Counted from the first letter of the stretch, positions 29,896-43,817 are shown. The stretch is DNA of 64,000 bases from Streptomyces californicus (GCF_000717645.1 NZ_JNZZ01000028.1:6008-70007), one strand, 5' to 3'. Notes: generated by a model from the sequence alone, not told the origin. Made by a program: numbers and translations.

Positions 29896-30663
29896 ATGAT
29901 TGCCGCTCAGCAGACGAGCACCTGGTTGAGGAGATACCGCCCGGTGGACCAGCCTCGGGTCCGCCTGGTCTGTTTCGCGCATGCCGGAGGGGGCCCCAGC
30001 GCGTTCCGTACCTGGCCCGCCTCGCTGCCCTCCGACGTCGAGGTGCTCGTCGTGCGCTATCCAGGGCGACAGGACCGGGTGGCCGAGCCCTGTCTCGAAC
30101 GGATGGAGCCCATGGTGGAGGCGGTCACGGAGGCACTCACACCCCTGCGCGACCGGCCGCTCGTCCTGTTCGGGCACAGCATGGGCGCGTGGATCGCCTA
30201 CGAGGTGGCGCAGCGGATACCGGTGCGCGCGTTGCTCGTCTCCGGCCAAGTGCCGCCCTCACGACGGAGTTCGGCGCGCCCCGGATCGGCCCGCCGAGGC
30301 GACGCAAGCGCTGGACTCAGCGACGCAGCGCTCATCGAGGAGGTCAAACGGCTGGGCGGATACGACGCCCAGCTCTTCGAGGACCCCGAGCTGCGCGACC
30401 TCGTCCTGCCGCCGATCCGGGCGGACTTCACACTCGTACAGAACTACCGTGCGGCCCGCCCGAGCCTGCTCGGCTGCCCGGTGCGCGCGTTCTACGGCGA
30501 GGACGATACCGACAGCCGGGCGGACGACGTCGACGCCTGGGCCGAGGTCACCACGGGCCCCTTCACGGCGCACCGGTTTCCCGGGGGCCACTTCTACCTG
30601 GCCGACCACGAGGCAGCACTGCTTCGTGAGCTCTTCTCTCTGCCGGAGGTCTCCTGTGCTTGA
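29896..30663 (+). CDS. Second type II thioesterase
   Basis: A 255-residue alpha/beta hydrolase with CFAHAGGG near the N-terminus, nucleophile elbow GHSMG (Ser95), Asp in YGEDDTD and His in GGHFYL. It is a close analogue of the thioesterase at 5845 but differs in the elbow and is in another operon. GGAGG lies six bases before the ATG. It overlaps the amidase start by eight bases. One of the two may edit carriers while the other releases a tethered intermediate. Confidence 0.92.
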   Translation: MIAAQQTSTWLRRYRPVDQPRVRLVCFAHAGGGPSAFRTWPASLPSDVEVLVVRYPGRQDRVAEPCLERMEPMVEAVTEALTPLRDRPLVLFGHSMGAWIAYEVAQRIPVRALLVSGQVPPSRRSSARPGSARRGDASAGLSDAALIEEVKRLGGYDAQLFEDPELRDLVLPPIRADFTLVQNYRAARPSLLGCPVRAFYGEDDTDSRADDVDAWAEVTTGPFTAHRFPGGHFYLADHEAALLRELFSLPEVSCA

Positions 30664-32119
30664 TCCGACCGAGGCGACAGTGGCTCAACTGCGGAAGGCG
30701 CTCGGCGACGGGAGCCTCACCGCCCTTGAGCTGACCCGCTGGTATCTGGACCGCATCGAGCGCTTCAACGACGAACTGTGCGCGGTCATCGAGGTCAATC
30801 CGGATGCCGAGGCGGAGGCCGCCCGGCTGGACGCCGGCCCGGTCCGTGGTCCGCTGCACGGCATCCCGGTCCTCCTCAAGGACAACCTGGACACGGCCGA
30901 CCGCATGCACACCACGAGCGGCTCGACGGTCATGCTCGGCTCCCGGCCGGACCGCGACGCCACCGTCGTGGCACGGCTGCGAGCCGCCGGAGCCGTGCTG
31001 CTGGGCAAGGCGAACAAGACGTCGTGGATTCTCGGGCCCGCGGGCTGGAGTGCCCGGGGCGGCCAGACGCGCAATCCGTACGACCCGACGCGATCGCCGC
31101 ACGGTTCGAGTTCGGGCTCGGCGGTGGGCGCCTCGGCGAACCTGTGCGCCGTGGCGGTCGGCACCGAGACCATCGGGTCGATCCTGGGGCCCGCCGCCGC
31201 GAACTGCCTTGTCGGTGTGAAGCCGACCACCGGACTCACCAGCCGGGCGGGCATGATTCCCGGTATCCCCAGCTTCGACTCGATCGGACCTCTGGCGCGT
31301 TCTGTCGCCGACGCCGCGGAAGTCCTCTCCGTGATGGCCGGGCCCGACCCGCTCGACGCCGCGACGGACGGCGTGCCCGTGCTCGACTACCTGAGCTTCC
31401 TCGGTGCCACGGACCTGCGCGGTGTGCGCATCGGTGTGCCTCGAAAGATGTTCTTCGGCTACAGCGAAGCGGCCGACGCGGTCGCGGAGACCGCTCTGGA
31501 AACCCTGAGCGGGCTCGGCGCGGTCATCGTCGAGGACACGAACATCCCGGGAGCGGAGGAGTTGACCACCGATCCGTCCTTCGGCCGCGTCGTGGTGAAC
31601 GAGACCGCCCACGGCTTGGGGCAGTACCTCGCCCGGACACCCGGCAGCCACCCGCGTTCCATCGCCGCCTTGGTGGAGGCCAACCGGGCGAATGCCGCGG
31701 TCGAACTGGAGCTGTACGAGCAGGACATCCTGGAGATGCTGGCCGCACACGACGCCGACCTCGACGACCCCGGCTACCGCGACGCGTTGGCCACCGTGCG
31801 GAGAAAGGCACGGGCGGAAGGCATCGACGCCGTCATGGACGAGCACCGACTCGACGCGCTGGTCATGCCCACCTGCCCGCCGCCGTGGCCGATCGACCCC
31901 GTCGAGGGCGATCCCGATCCGCACGGAGCCGCGCTCGTGCCCGGTCTTGCCGGTTACCCCGCCATCAGTGTCCCGGCTGGCTGGACGGAGGGCTTGCCCG
32001 TCGGAATCACCTTTACCGGAAAGGCGTTCAGCGAATCCGTTCTGTTCCGTCTGGCGGACGTCTTCGAGCGGACGAGGCCGTCCCGTCGCCCGCCCGGTGC
32101 CACGACCGGCGTCAGGTGA
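30656..32119 (+). CDS. Amidase-signature hydrolase
   Basis: A 487-residue amidase-signature enzyme with the complete Ser-cisSer-Lys set: Lys75 (LKDN), Ser run 151-155 (GSSSGSA) and nucleophile Ser175 (GTETIGSI). These enzymes hydrolyse or form carboxamides. The GTG start has GGAGGT five bases upstream and lies within the end of the thioesterase gene, so they are coupled. Possible jobs are trimming an acyl or amino-acid protecting group from a pro-form, or converting a carboxamide such as Asn to an acid. The natural substrate cannot be told from sequence. Confidence 0.9.
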   Translation: MLDPTEATVAQLRKALGDGSLTALELTRWYLDRIERFNDELCAVIEVNPDAEAEAARLDAGPVRGPLHGIPVLLKDNLDTADRMHTTSGSTVMLGSRPDRDATVVARLRAAGAVLLGKANKTSWILGPAGWSARGGQTRNPYDPTRSPHGSSSGSAVGASANLCAVAVGTETIGSILGPAAANCLVGVKPTTGLTSRAGMIPGIPSFDSIGPLARSVADAAEVLSVMAGPDPLDAATDGVPVLDYLSFLGATDLRGVRIGVPRKMFFGYSEAADAVAETALETLSGLGAVIVEDTNIPGAEELTTDPSFGRVVVNETAHGLGQYLARTPGSHPRSIAALVEANRANAAVELELYEQDILEMLAAHDADLDDPGYRDALATVRRKARAEGIDAVMDEHRLDALVMPTCPPPWPIDPVEGDPDPHGAALVPGLAGYPAISVPAGWTEGLPVGITFTGKAFSESVLFRLADVFERTRPSRRPPGATTGVR

Positions 32120-32125
32120 ACGACC

Positions 32126-33448
32126 GTGCTTGATCTCCTTCCCGGAAAGGACGACCCCGCGCCGCGGTCAGGGACCCGCGGTCTGAGGCTGCTCCCGCTG
32201 CGCGGAGTCCGCTACGTCCCGGAGGAAGTCGGCGGCCTGGCAGCCGTGACCTCGCCACCGCTCGACGGCGCGGTCCGGCGTGACGAGCAGGCGCCCGCGC
32301 ATCCGTACAGCATCGTCCGCCTGATCCTCCCGCAGGCGGGCACGGCCGAGGACCGCCGCCAGCAGGCGTCGGGGACGCTGCGCGCGTGGCTCGCCGAAGG
32401 CATCCTCGCCTCCGACGCCGAACCGGCCCTGTACGTGTACGAGCAAGCGCGTGGCGACGTTGTGCAGCGCGGCGTCATCGGCGCCCTGGAGCTCTCCCCG
32501 CCCGAGGAGGGGATCGTTCTTCCCCACGAGGACGTCATCGTGCACGTCCTTGAGGAACGGGCGGCCCTGGTGCGGGCCACCGCCGCCCAGCTCGAACCCC
32601 TGCTGCTCAGCTACCGGGGCACCGTCGGACGGACTGGAGCCACCTCCGTCGTCGAGCGGGCGACAGCCGGTCCTCCCCTGCTCGCCACCACCACGGAGGA
32701 CGGCTTCCACCATCGCCTGTGGTCGCTGACCGACCCGGCCGATGTGAGCGAAGTGGCCGATCACATCGCCGGCCATCAGGCTCTCATCGCCGACGGCCAC
32801 CACCGATGGGCCACGTACCTCCGACTGCAGCGGGAGCAGGCCGCTACGCCCAGCCACTGGGACTACGGGCTCGTTCTCCTCGTGGACACGGCGCTGTACC
32901 CCCTCCAGGTCAACGCGATCCACCGGCTCCTCCATCGGCTTCCGGTCTCCGAGGCGCTGGACGCGGTGGCGGACTCCTTCCGCGTCCGGCGCATGGACTC
33001 CTCCCTTGCCCGGGCCATGTCGGCCCTGGCGAAAGCCGCCTCCACCGGCAACGCCTTCCTGCTCGCGGGCGACGGTTCCTATTACCTCCTCGACAGCCCG
33101 GACCCAGCGCTTCTCGCCCGTACGATGCGGCAGGACCGTCCGGCTGACTGGCGCGCTCTGGATGCCGCGGTGCTGCACGAAACCCTCCTGGCCCAGGTGT
33201 GGCGCATCCCGGATGTCGCCGACTCCATCGCGTACATCCACGACGCGGAGACGGCGGTGGCACAGGCCGAGCTTCACGGCGCCACCGCCGTGCTGATGCA
33301 CCCGGTACGCGAAGACGTGGTCCACGACCTGGCGCGCCGAGGCATCACGATGCCGCGGAAGTCGACCTCCTTCGGCCCGAAGCCGGCCTCCGGCCTGATC
33401 TTGCACAGGCTGGAAGACCTGCGCCCTTCTCCCGGGCAGCCCGGGTAG
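32126..33448 (+). CDS. DUF1015 family protein (possible serine kinase-like)
   Basis: A 440-residue protein with the DUF1015 landmarks HPYSIVRLILP (about 58) and ADGHHRWATYL (about 217). It starts six bases after the amidase stop, so it is in the same operon. No catalytic function is certain. The DGHHR motif resembles that of ParB/Srx-fold free serine kinases (SerK, SbnI), which make the O-phosphoserine needed by SbnA. Since the cluster has sbnA and sbnB but no sbnI, this gene is a candidate for that missing step. That idea is inference; a general housekeeping role is possible. Confidence 0.75.
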   Translation: MLDLLPGKDDPAPRSGTRGLRLLPLRGVRYVPEEVGGLAAVTSPPLDGAVRRDEQAPAHPYSIVRLILPQAGTAEDRRQQASGTLRAWLAEGILASDAEPALYVYEQARGDVVQRGVIGALELSPPEEGIVLPHEDVIVHVLEERAALVRATAAQLEPLLLSYRGTVGRTGATSVVERATAGPPLLATTTEDGFHHRLWSLTDPADVSEVADHIAGHQALIADGHHRWATYLRLQREQAATPSHWDYGLVLLVDTALYPLQVNAIHRLLHRLPVSEALDAVADSFRVRRMDSSLARAMSALAKAASTGNAFLLAGDGSYYLLDSPDPALLARTMRQDRPADWRALDAAVLHETLLAQVWRIPDVADSIAYIHDAETAVAQAELHGATAVLMHPVREDVVHDLARRGITMPRKSTSFGPKPASGLILHRLEDLRPSPGQPG

Positions 33449-33595
33449 GCGCCTGCTCGGGCAGGTGCGTCAGCCCCCGCCCCGCCGCGGCGAGGACCGG
33501 GCCGGTGGCGCCCGCGAGGCAGCGGCCTTCGTCCCGACCGCGCGGCTTGTCGGCGGTCGAAGCATGCGGCACACAGACGGACGCGCATGCCTGCC

Positions 33596-35047
33596 TCAGC
33601 CGAAAAGCTCGCGGGCCCGGGCGAGCGCGCCGTCGCGGCGAGCCGCGAAGTCCTCGTCGGTGAAGACAGGCACGCGGATGGTGGGTGCGATACCGGTCCC
33701 GTCGAAGGCCCTGCCGTTCGAGGCGAGGTACCTCTCATTGGGCAGGGTGAAGGTCCAGCCGTTGGGCAGGACACGGTCCATGGTGTCGGAGAAGGCTCCT
33801 TGGGTGTTCTCACCGATACGGACGGGGGCCGGGCTGCGGTTCATGAGGGCCTGGGTGAAGGTCTCGCCCGCACTGACGGTCAGGCGGCCGGTGAGGACGG
33901 CGAGCGGGCCGGTGTAGACGGGATCGCCCGTCCGGGGGCTCACCTCGATCGGTTGCGCTGAGGTGAACCGCTCTGCGGCCACGGTGTTGTCGCGGGCTTG
34001 CTTCGTGTAGGCGGTGTACGCGCGGGCGGTGAGCCTGGAGGCGATGCGCAGCCCGAGGGGGTCGGATCCGCCGCCGTTGAAACGCAGGTCGATGACGAGT
34101 GCGCGCAGCGCCTTGGAGCCATGTGTGCGCGGTTCGGTGAAGACGGCGTCGAGAGCCTTGTCGAGTTCGGCCCGGTCCCTGGCGTAGTCACCGTCCTCGG
34201 TGAAGTCGGCGAAACGGGTGATGCGCAGATAGCCGATGCGGCCGGGAAGGTCCGCGTAGCCGATGGCGCCCAGCCCCCAGCGTTGTTGGGGCGTGCCCAC
34301 GCTCGCGGCCGTCGCCTTCTCGATCTTCGTGACGGTGTCGGACGTGGGCGCCTCCGTGTCTGCTCGACGGCCCACGAAGCGCTGCTTCCTGCCCGCAACG
34401 ATGGAGGTGTGGGCGTCGTGCAGCGGCTTGATCATGTCTTCGAGAACGCCGAACAGTTCGGCATCGGTGGTGTCGGCGGTGATGGCGGGGCGGTACCGGT
34501 CGCGTACGGCGGCCCAGTCGACGCCCTTTGCGGGGAACGAGGGGTAGTTCTCCGCATACGTCTGCCAGAAGGTGTCGAAGACGGCGCGAGGGTCCGTGGG
34601 CGGTTTGTGGCCGCACCTCTCGGGAAGCTCGTGGACGCGGTGCAGGGTGCGGAATCCCGCGTTGTCCGCGAAGCGGAGCCTGATGACATCGCCGCTGTCG
34701 TCAGAGCCCGGAGTCAGAGTGATGCGCCCGGCCTCCTCGCTGTCAGCCGGCGTGAAATCCACGGCACCGTCTGCCCGCGACGAGCCGCTCCGCTCGGCTT
34801 CCAGTCTGCCGGGCAGGCAACTGACGCGCGTCGTCTCGTAGGTGCGCAGGCGGCGTTCGCCGACCGAGACGACGGTGCCGTATCCGGTGCTCTGCCACAG
34901 GCCCTCCAACGACGGGCTTCCGGACGCGGAGTTCCCGGGCGTCCCGGTGCCGGTGGTCATGGCGGGGAGAGCGGCGAGGGTGAGGGCGAGTGCGACGGCG
35001 CGGAACGGGACGCGCCTGCGACGGACCGTGAGAGACATGTCTCTCAT
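33596..35047 (-). CDS. Secreted S41-family peptidase
   Basis: A 483-residue protein with a basic N-terminus and hydrophobic signal segment (residues 12-33), then an S41 (C-terminal processing/tricorn-core) peptidase domain. GRIGYLRITRF, ALVIDLRFNGGG and VSAGETF (nucleophile Ser) are the family landmarks. There is no PDZ domain apparent. It converges on the DUF1015 gene and marks the probable right border of the biosynthetic cluster. The ATG at 35047 overlaps the upstream RHH-like frame by four bases; an ATG at 35038 is also possible. Confidence 0.88.
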   Translation of the reverse strand: MRDMSLTVRRRRVPFRAVALALTLAALPAMTTGTGTPGNSASGSPSLEGLWQSTGYGTVVSVGERRLRTYETTRVSCLPGRLEAERSGSSRADGAVDFTPADSEEAGRITLTPGSDDSGDVIRLRFADNAGFRTLHRVHELPERCGHKPPTDPRAVFDTFWQTYAENYPSFPAKGVDWAAVRDRYRPAITADTTDAELFGVLEDMIKPLHDAHTSIVAGRKQRFVGRRADTEAPTSDTVTKIEKATAASVGTPQQRWGLGAIGYADLPGRIGYLRITRFADFTEDGDYARDRAELDKALDAVFTEPRTHGSKALRALVIDLRFNGGGSDPLGLRIASRLTARAYTAYTKQARDNTVAAERFTSAQPIEVSPRTGDPVYTGPLAVLTGRLTVSAGETFTQALMNRSPAPVRIGENTQGAFSDTMDRVLPNGWTFTLPNERYLASNGRAFDGTGIAPTIRVPVFTDEDFAARRDGALARARELFG

Positions 35048-35280
35048 GTTACGGAGCGTGTGGTCTTCGATACTGTGAGGTATGCACCCGAGTTCGGGTA
35101 CGGGAATCCGAACCCGAACACGGGCTCCGCGAGCCCGTCCATGGCGAGCTGGTGCCTGACAGCCTCGGTCATGCAGCTGAACAGGCCGCAGCGGCCTGTT
35201 CGAGAGCGGAGCTCGCTGACGAGCTCGGTGGGCATGGACACGGAGATGTTCTCGGTGGGTCCAGCGCGGGTCGACTTCAT
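35044..35280 (-). CDS. Ribbon-helix-helix antitoxin-like small protein, possibly decayed
   Basis: A 78-residue frame. Residues 12-52 (ISVSMPTELVSELRSRTG, then TEAVRHQLAMDGLAE) match the CopG/ParD-like RHH antitoxins common in Streptomyces. The usual acidic toxin-binding tail is missing; instead the C-terminus is FGFGFPYPNSG, encoded by an inverted repeat (35093-35099 with 35112-35118). No toxin gene lies next to it. Its stop overlaps the S41 start (ATGA), so it may be a real lead gene, or a remnant. Confidence 0.5.
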   Translation of the reverse strand: MKSTRAGPTENISVSMPTELVSELRSRTGRCGLFSCMTEAVRHQLAMDGLAEPVFGFGFPYPNSGAYLTVSKTTRSVT

Positions 35281-35354
35281 GCTCAAAGTGCAGGACAGCT
35301 CTATTGCACCGCGAGGGCTGTACATGCGTACGGCTGTTGTGAGCCGAGTGATGA

Positions 35355-37911
<2,557 letters not shown>

Positions 37912-38364
37912 TTACATGACCCCAAGATCGACTGTGATCGAGAAGGAGGCGGTGGCTTTCACGGTGCCGGTGAAGATCTCGCCGTCCCGGTAAGCCTTGG
38001 TGACGGGGTCGAGGACGTAGGTGTACACGATTGGGACACCGGTGGCGGCCTGTTCAATGCGCCAGTAGAAGGGGATGCCGGCCTTGGCGTACTGGTCGAC
38101 CTTCACGATCCGGTCCGTGGTCTCCGAGCCAGGCGGCACGACCTCGACGACCAGCAGCACGTGCTCGGGACGGGTAGGGGTGAGGTCGATTGTCTCGGCG
38201 CGGTAGACGATGACGTCAGGGCGGCGGTTGGTGAGCGGAACATCCTGCAGGCGGACGTCGAAGTCCGTGTCGGCGTTCCAGTCCGGGCCCGCGGCGGCGT
38301 CCAGGGCGTTGGCCAAGGTACGGGCCAGTCCCGCCTGCACCTTCCCACCCCGCCCGTGGCGCAC
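37912..38364 (-). pseudogene. Uma2-family endonuclease-like gene, 5' truncated
   Basis: A 150-residue frame matching the rear two thirds of Uma2 (DUF820) proteins, which have a PD-(D/E)xK nuclease fold. RRPDVIVYR and [16 protein letters not shown], then [17 protein letters not shown] are the family core. The normal first 40 or so residues are missing; the frame upstream runs into the opposite-strand DUF255 gene. The best start is GTG at 38364. Uma2 genes are abundant in streptomycetes and mostly of unknown role. It may be inactive. Confidence 0.7.
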
Positions 38365-38400
38365 GGCTGTCGTGGGGGAGGGTGCGCAAGGATGGGGTGT

Positions 38401-40434
38401 ATGGCCAACCGACTTGCGCAGACCAGCTCCCCGTACCTCCTCCAGCACGCGGACAACCCCGTCGACTGGTGGCCCTGGTCGCCCGAGGCGTTCGAGGAGG
38501 CCAGAAGGCGGGACGTTCCGGTGCTGCTCAGCGTCGGTTACGCCTCGTGCCACTGGTGCCACGTCATGGCGCACGAGTCCTTCGAGGACGATGCGACCGC
38601 CGCGTACATGAACGAGCATTTCGTGTCCGTCAAGGTCGATCGGGAAGAGCGGCCCGACGTCGACGCCGTGTACATGGAGGCCGTGCAGGCGGCCACCGGG
38701 CACGGGGGGTGGCCGATGACCGTCTTCCTCACGGCGGACGGGGAACCGTTCTACTTCGGGACCTACTTCCCGCCCGAGGCGCGGCACGGGTCGCCCTCGT
38801 TCCGGCAGGTGCTGGAGGGGGTGGCGGCGGCCTGGAAGGACCGGCGGGACGAGGTCGCCGAGGTGGCCGGGCGGATCGTCGCCGATCTCGCGGGGCGGTC
38901 GCTGGTCCACGGGGGCGACGGGGTGCCGGGGGAGTCCGAGGTCGCCCAGGCGCTGCTCGGGCTGACCCGGGAGTACGACGAGCAGCACGGCGGGTTCGGG
39001 GGCGCGCCGAAGTTCCCGCCGTCCATGGCGGTCGAGTTCCTGCTGCGGCACTACGCCCGTACCGGGTCCGAGGGCGCGCTCCAGATGGCCGCCGACACCT
39101 GTGCGGCGATGGCCCGGGGCGGGATCTACGACCAGCTCGGCGGCGGGTTCGCGCGGTACTCCGTGGACCGGGAGTGGATCGTCCCGCACTTCGAGAAGAT
39201 GCTCTACGACAACGCCCTGCTGTGCCGCGTCTACGCCCATCTGTGGCGGGCCACCGGGTCGGACGAGGCCCGGCGGATCGCCCTGGAGACCGCCGACTTC
39301 ATGGTGCGGGAGCTGCGCACCGCCGAGGGCGGGTTCGCCTCAGCGCTGGACGCCGACAGCGAGGACGCGGACGGCCGGCACGTCGAGGGCGCCTACTACG
39401 TGTGGACGCCCGCGCAATTGCGGGAGGTGCTCGGCGAGGACGACGCCGCCTTCGCCGCCGCGTACTACGGGGTCACCGAGGACGGCACCTTCGAGGAGGG
39501 CGCCTCCGTGCTCCGGTTGCCGGGTGACGCCGGGCCCGTCGACGCCGACCGGGTCGCGGACGTACGCGCCCGGCTGCTGGCGGCCCGTGAACAGCGGCCG
39601 CGCCCGGGGCGGGACGACAAGGTCGTCGCCGCCTGGAACGGGCTGGCCGTCGCCGCCCTCGCCGAGACCGGCGCCTACTTCGACCGGCCGGACCTCGTGG
39701 AGCGGGCCACCGAGGCCGCCGATCTGCTCGTTCGCGTGCACCTGGGCGAGGTGGCCCGGCTGACCCGCACCTCCAAGGACGGGCGCGCCGGGGACAACGC
39801 CGGGGTGCTGGAGGACTACGGAGACGTCGCCGAGGGGTTCCTCGCGCTGGCGGCGGTGACGGGGGAGGGGGCCTGGCTGGAGTTCGCCGGGTTCCTGCTG
39901 GACATCGTGCTGGAGCAGTTCACCGGGGAGGGCGGCCAGTTGTACGACACCGCCCACGACGCCGAGCAGCTCATCCGCCGGCCGCAGGACCCGACCGACA
40001 GCGCCACCCCGTCCGGGTGGACCGCAGCGGCCGGGGCGCTGCTCTCGTACGCCGCGTACACCGGGTCCGAGCCCCACCGCACCGCAGCCGAGGGCGCGCT
40101 CGGCGTGGTGAAGGCGCTGGGGCCGCGCGTCCCCCGGTTCGTCGGCTGGGGGCTCGCGGTGGCCGAGGCGCTGCTGGACGGGCCCCGCGAAGTCGCCGTG
40201 GCCGGGCCCGTGGGCGGGGAGTTGCACCGTACGGCGCTGCTCGGCCGGGCCCCCGGCGCGGTGGTCGCGGCCGGCGAGGGGCCGGGGGCGGGGGCCGAGT
40301 TCCCGCTGCTGGTGGACCGGCCGCTGGTGGGCGGTCAGCCGACCGCGTACGTCTGCCGGCACTTCGTGTGTTCCGCGCCGACCACAAACGCCGGGGAGTT
40401 GGCGGCCGCGCTGGCGGGCCCGGCCGGGGGCTGA
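38401..40434 (+). CDS. DUF255 thioredoxin-domain protein (YyaL/SSP411 family)
   Basis: A 677-residue protein with an N-terminal thioredoxin-like domain containing C50-HW-C53 ([10 protein letters not shown]) and a long C-terminal six-hairpin glycosidase-like region ([40 protein letters not shown]). Length and motifs match the conserved YyaL/spermatogenesis-associated 20 family. The biochemical role is not established. The ATG at 38401 is preferred over one nine bases upstream because the family start [13 protein letters not shown] is conserved. Confidence 0.92.
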   Translation: MANRLAQTSSPYLLQHADNPVDWWPWSPEAFEEARRRDVPVLLSVGYASCHWCHVMAHESFEDDATAAYMNEHFVSVKVDREERPDVDAVYMEAVQAATGHGGWPMTVFLTADGEPFYFGTYFPPEARHGSPSFRQVLEGVAAAWKDRRDEVAEVAGRIVADLAGRSLVHGGDGVPGESEVAQALLGLTREYDEQHGGFGGAPKFPPSMAVEFLLRHYARTGSEGALQMAADTCAAMARGGIYDQLGGGFARYSVDREWIVPHFEKMLYDNALLCRVYAHLWRATGSDEARRIALETADFMVRELRTAEGGFASALDADSEDADGRHVEGAYYVWTPAQLREVLGEDDAAFAAAYYGVTEDGTFEEGASVLRLPGDAGPVDADRVADVRARLLAAREQRPRPGRDDKVVAAWNGLAVAALAETGAYFDRPDLVERATEAADLLVRVHLGEVARLTRTSKDGRAGDNAGVLEDYGDVAEGFLALAAVTGEGAWLEFAGFLLDIVLEQFTGEGGQLYDTAHDAEQLIRRPQDPTDSATPSGWTAAAGALLSYAAYTGSEPHRTAAEGALGVVKALGPRVPRFVGWGLAVAEALLDGPREVAVAGPVGGELHRTALLGRAPGAVVAAGEGPGAGAEFPLLVDRPLVGGQPTAYVCRHFVCSAPTTNAGELAAALAGPAGG

Positions 40435-40487
40435 GCCCGCGCCGTGGCGATGCCGTAGCGGTGTCGGAACAGTGCCGGAACAGGAGT

Positions 40488-40523
40488 GAGGGGCCGGTCG
40501 TCGTGTGCGACGACCGGCCCCTC
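40488..40523 (+). terminator. Strong hairpin terminator after the DUF255 gene
   Basis: Perfect 16-bp arms at 40488-40503 and 40508-40523 with a TGTG loop, 54 bases after the stop codon. No T-tract follows, as is common in streptomycete terminators. Confidence 0.85.
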
Positions 40524-40535
40524 GTGCGTCAGTCT

Positions 40536-40726
40536 GATGCCCGGATGCCCGGATGCCCGGAGGTCCGTGAGCCCAGAGGCCGGTGGGCCCGTGCGCCCGG
40601 AGCTCCGTGAGCCCGCAGGCCCGTGGCCCGGATGCCCGTGTACGCCCGGGGACCGTGCGCCCGTACGCCCGGGGACCGTATGCCGGGACGGTCGCGCGCC
40701 CCCAGCCCCCGTGCGCCCGGGGACCG
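40536..40726. repeat. Low-complexity repeat patch between convergent genes
   Basis: GATGCCCG is repeated three times (40536-40559). TACGCCCGGGGACCGT occurs exactly at 40641-40656 and 40664-40679, with a 14-base partial copy at 40713-40726. The rest is degenerate GC-rich repetition. The 321 bases between the DUF255 and hemolysin III genes hold nothing else apart from the terminator. Confidence 0.75.
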
Positions 40727-40755
40727 CAGGCCGAGACGCCCGCGCGCCCCAGCGC

Positions 40756-41472
40756 TCACCCGTGCTGGTACGCCACCAGCGAGATGCCCACGTAGTGCGC
40801 TATGAACGCGGCCAGCGTCAGCGAGTGGAAGACCTCGTGGAAGCCGAACCACCGCGGCGACGGGTTCGGCTTCTTGATGCCGTAGATCACGCCGCCCGCG
40901 CTGTAGAGCACTCCGCCGACGATCACCAGGACCAGCACCGCGATGCCGCCCGTGCGCATGAAGTCCGGCAGGAAGAAGACCGCCGCCCAGCCCATCGCGA
41001 TGTAGCACGGCGTGTAGAGCCAGCGCGGCGCGCCCACCCAGAACACCCGGAACGCGATGCCCGCCGCCGCGGCCCCCCACACCGCCCACAGCAGCGGGCG
41101 GCCGGTGGACTCGGGGAGCAGGAGCAGCGTCAGCGGGGTGTAGGTGCCCGCGATGATCAGGAAGATGTTCGCGTGGTCCAGGCGGCGGAGCACCGCCTCG
41201 CCGCGCGGTCCCCACGTACCGCGGTGGTAGAGCGCGCTGACGCCGAACAGCAGACACGCGCTCAGCGTGTAGACGGCGCAGGCGATCCGGCCCGTCGTGC
41301 TGTCGGTCAGCGCGATCAGGGTGACGCCGGCGATCACGACCGCGGGGAACATGCCGGCGTGCAGCCAGCCGCGCATCCGCGGTTTGACGGGGGTGGGGTC
41401 GAGGACGACAGGCCCCGGGGTCGCGGCGTCACGGGGCGCGGCGTCAGCGGCAACGTCAGTCATGTCCCGCAT
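40756..41472 (-). CDS. Hemolysin III / PAQR family membrane protein
   Basis: A 238-residue protein with seven predicted membrane segments. The metal-site residues of the family are present: His in SALYHRG, Asp/His in LDHANIF and His residues in FHEVFHSLTLAAFIAHY. Bacterial members (TrhA/YqfA) affect membrane lipid homeostasis rather than haemolysis. The ATG at 41472 is chosen because GGAGG is ten bases upstream; a second ATG at 41463 is possible. An exact palindrome covers the ribosome site (next entry). Confidence 0.92.
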   Translation of the reverse strand: MRDMTDVAADAAPRDAATPGPVVLDPTPVKPRMRGWLHAGMFPAVVIAGVTLIALTDSTTGRIACAVYTLSACLLFGVSALYHRGTWGPRGEAVLRRLDHANIFLIIAGTYTPLTLLLLPESTGRPLLWAVWGAAAAGIAFRVFWVGAPRWLYTPCYIAMGWAAVFFLPDFMRTGGIAVLVLVIVGGVLYSAGGVIYGIKKPNPSPRWFGFHEVFHSLTLAAFIAHYVGISLVAYQHG

Positions 41473-41474
41473 GG

Positions 41475-41494
41475 TACCTACGCCTCCGTAGGTA
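41475..41494 (-). promoter_or_regulatory. 20-bp palindrome enclosing the hemolysin III ribosome binding site
   Basis: On the coding strand the sequence is TACCTACG-GAGG-CGTAGGTA, two perfect 8-bp arms with the Shine-Dalgarno GAGG as the 4-base loop, ending two bases before the ATG. It can be a dyad operator for a repressor, or an mRNA hairpin presenting or hiding the ribosome site. Confidence 0.75.
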
Positions 41495-41684
41495 GCGGAT
41501 ATGGGGCGGAAACGAGTGGCGATGCTCACGTGTGCGGCCCCCTGGACATATGGGCGGAAGAGCTGGATGATCAAATGAGTGCAGTCGGCACCGGATGAGC
41601 GCCAGGGGATTTCGAAGGGTACGAAGCATCCGGGTCGCAGCCCCCACGGGGCCCAACAACTGACACCCTCAACAAGGAGCGATC

Positions 41685-43508
<1,824 letters not shown>

Positions 43509-43707
43509 TCCCGGCCCCCGGACCCGGGGGCGTCCGGCGGGGCCGTCGAGGTCCGCCGGGCATCCCCGGATCCCCACCGAACCCCGCGGCCGGGTCCATC
43601 GGACATCCGCCCTGACCTGTGGGGCCGAACGATCCGCCGCGGTACGGGGCCTGTCGTCGTCGCCGGCAGCCCCCGGAGGGCCGTCCCCGACCAAGGACAA
43701 CCCTCCC

Positions 43708-43740
43708 GGCCCCCGGAACCCCCTCACGGTTCCGGGGGCC
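43708..43740 (+). terminator. Hairpin terminator downstream of pckG
   Basis: Perfect 13-bp arms 43708-43720 and 43728-43740 (GGCCCCCGGAACC and complement) with a 7-base loop. It lies between pckG and the convergent small gene, so it may serve both. Confidence 0.85.
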
Positions 43741-43817
43741 GCTTCGTCTTCCCGGGGGCGTGCCGAGTTCCGTGGCGCCCGGTCCGCACGCGCTGCGCGG
43801 CATGCGGACCGGGGCCG

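Noticed and set aside
40536..40726. Short repeats considered as a CRISPR-like array
   Set aside because: Units are 8-16 bases, spacing is irregular, there are no unique spacers and no cas genes.
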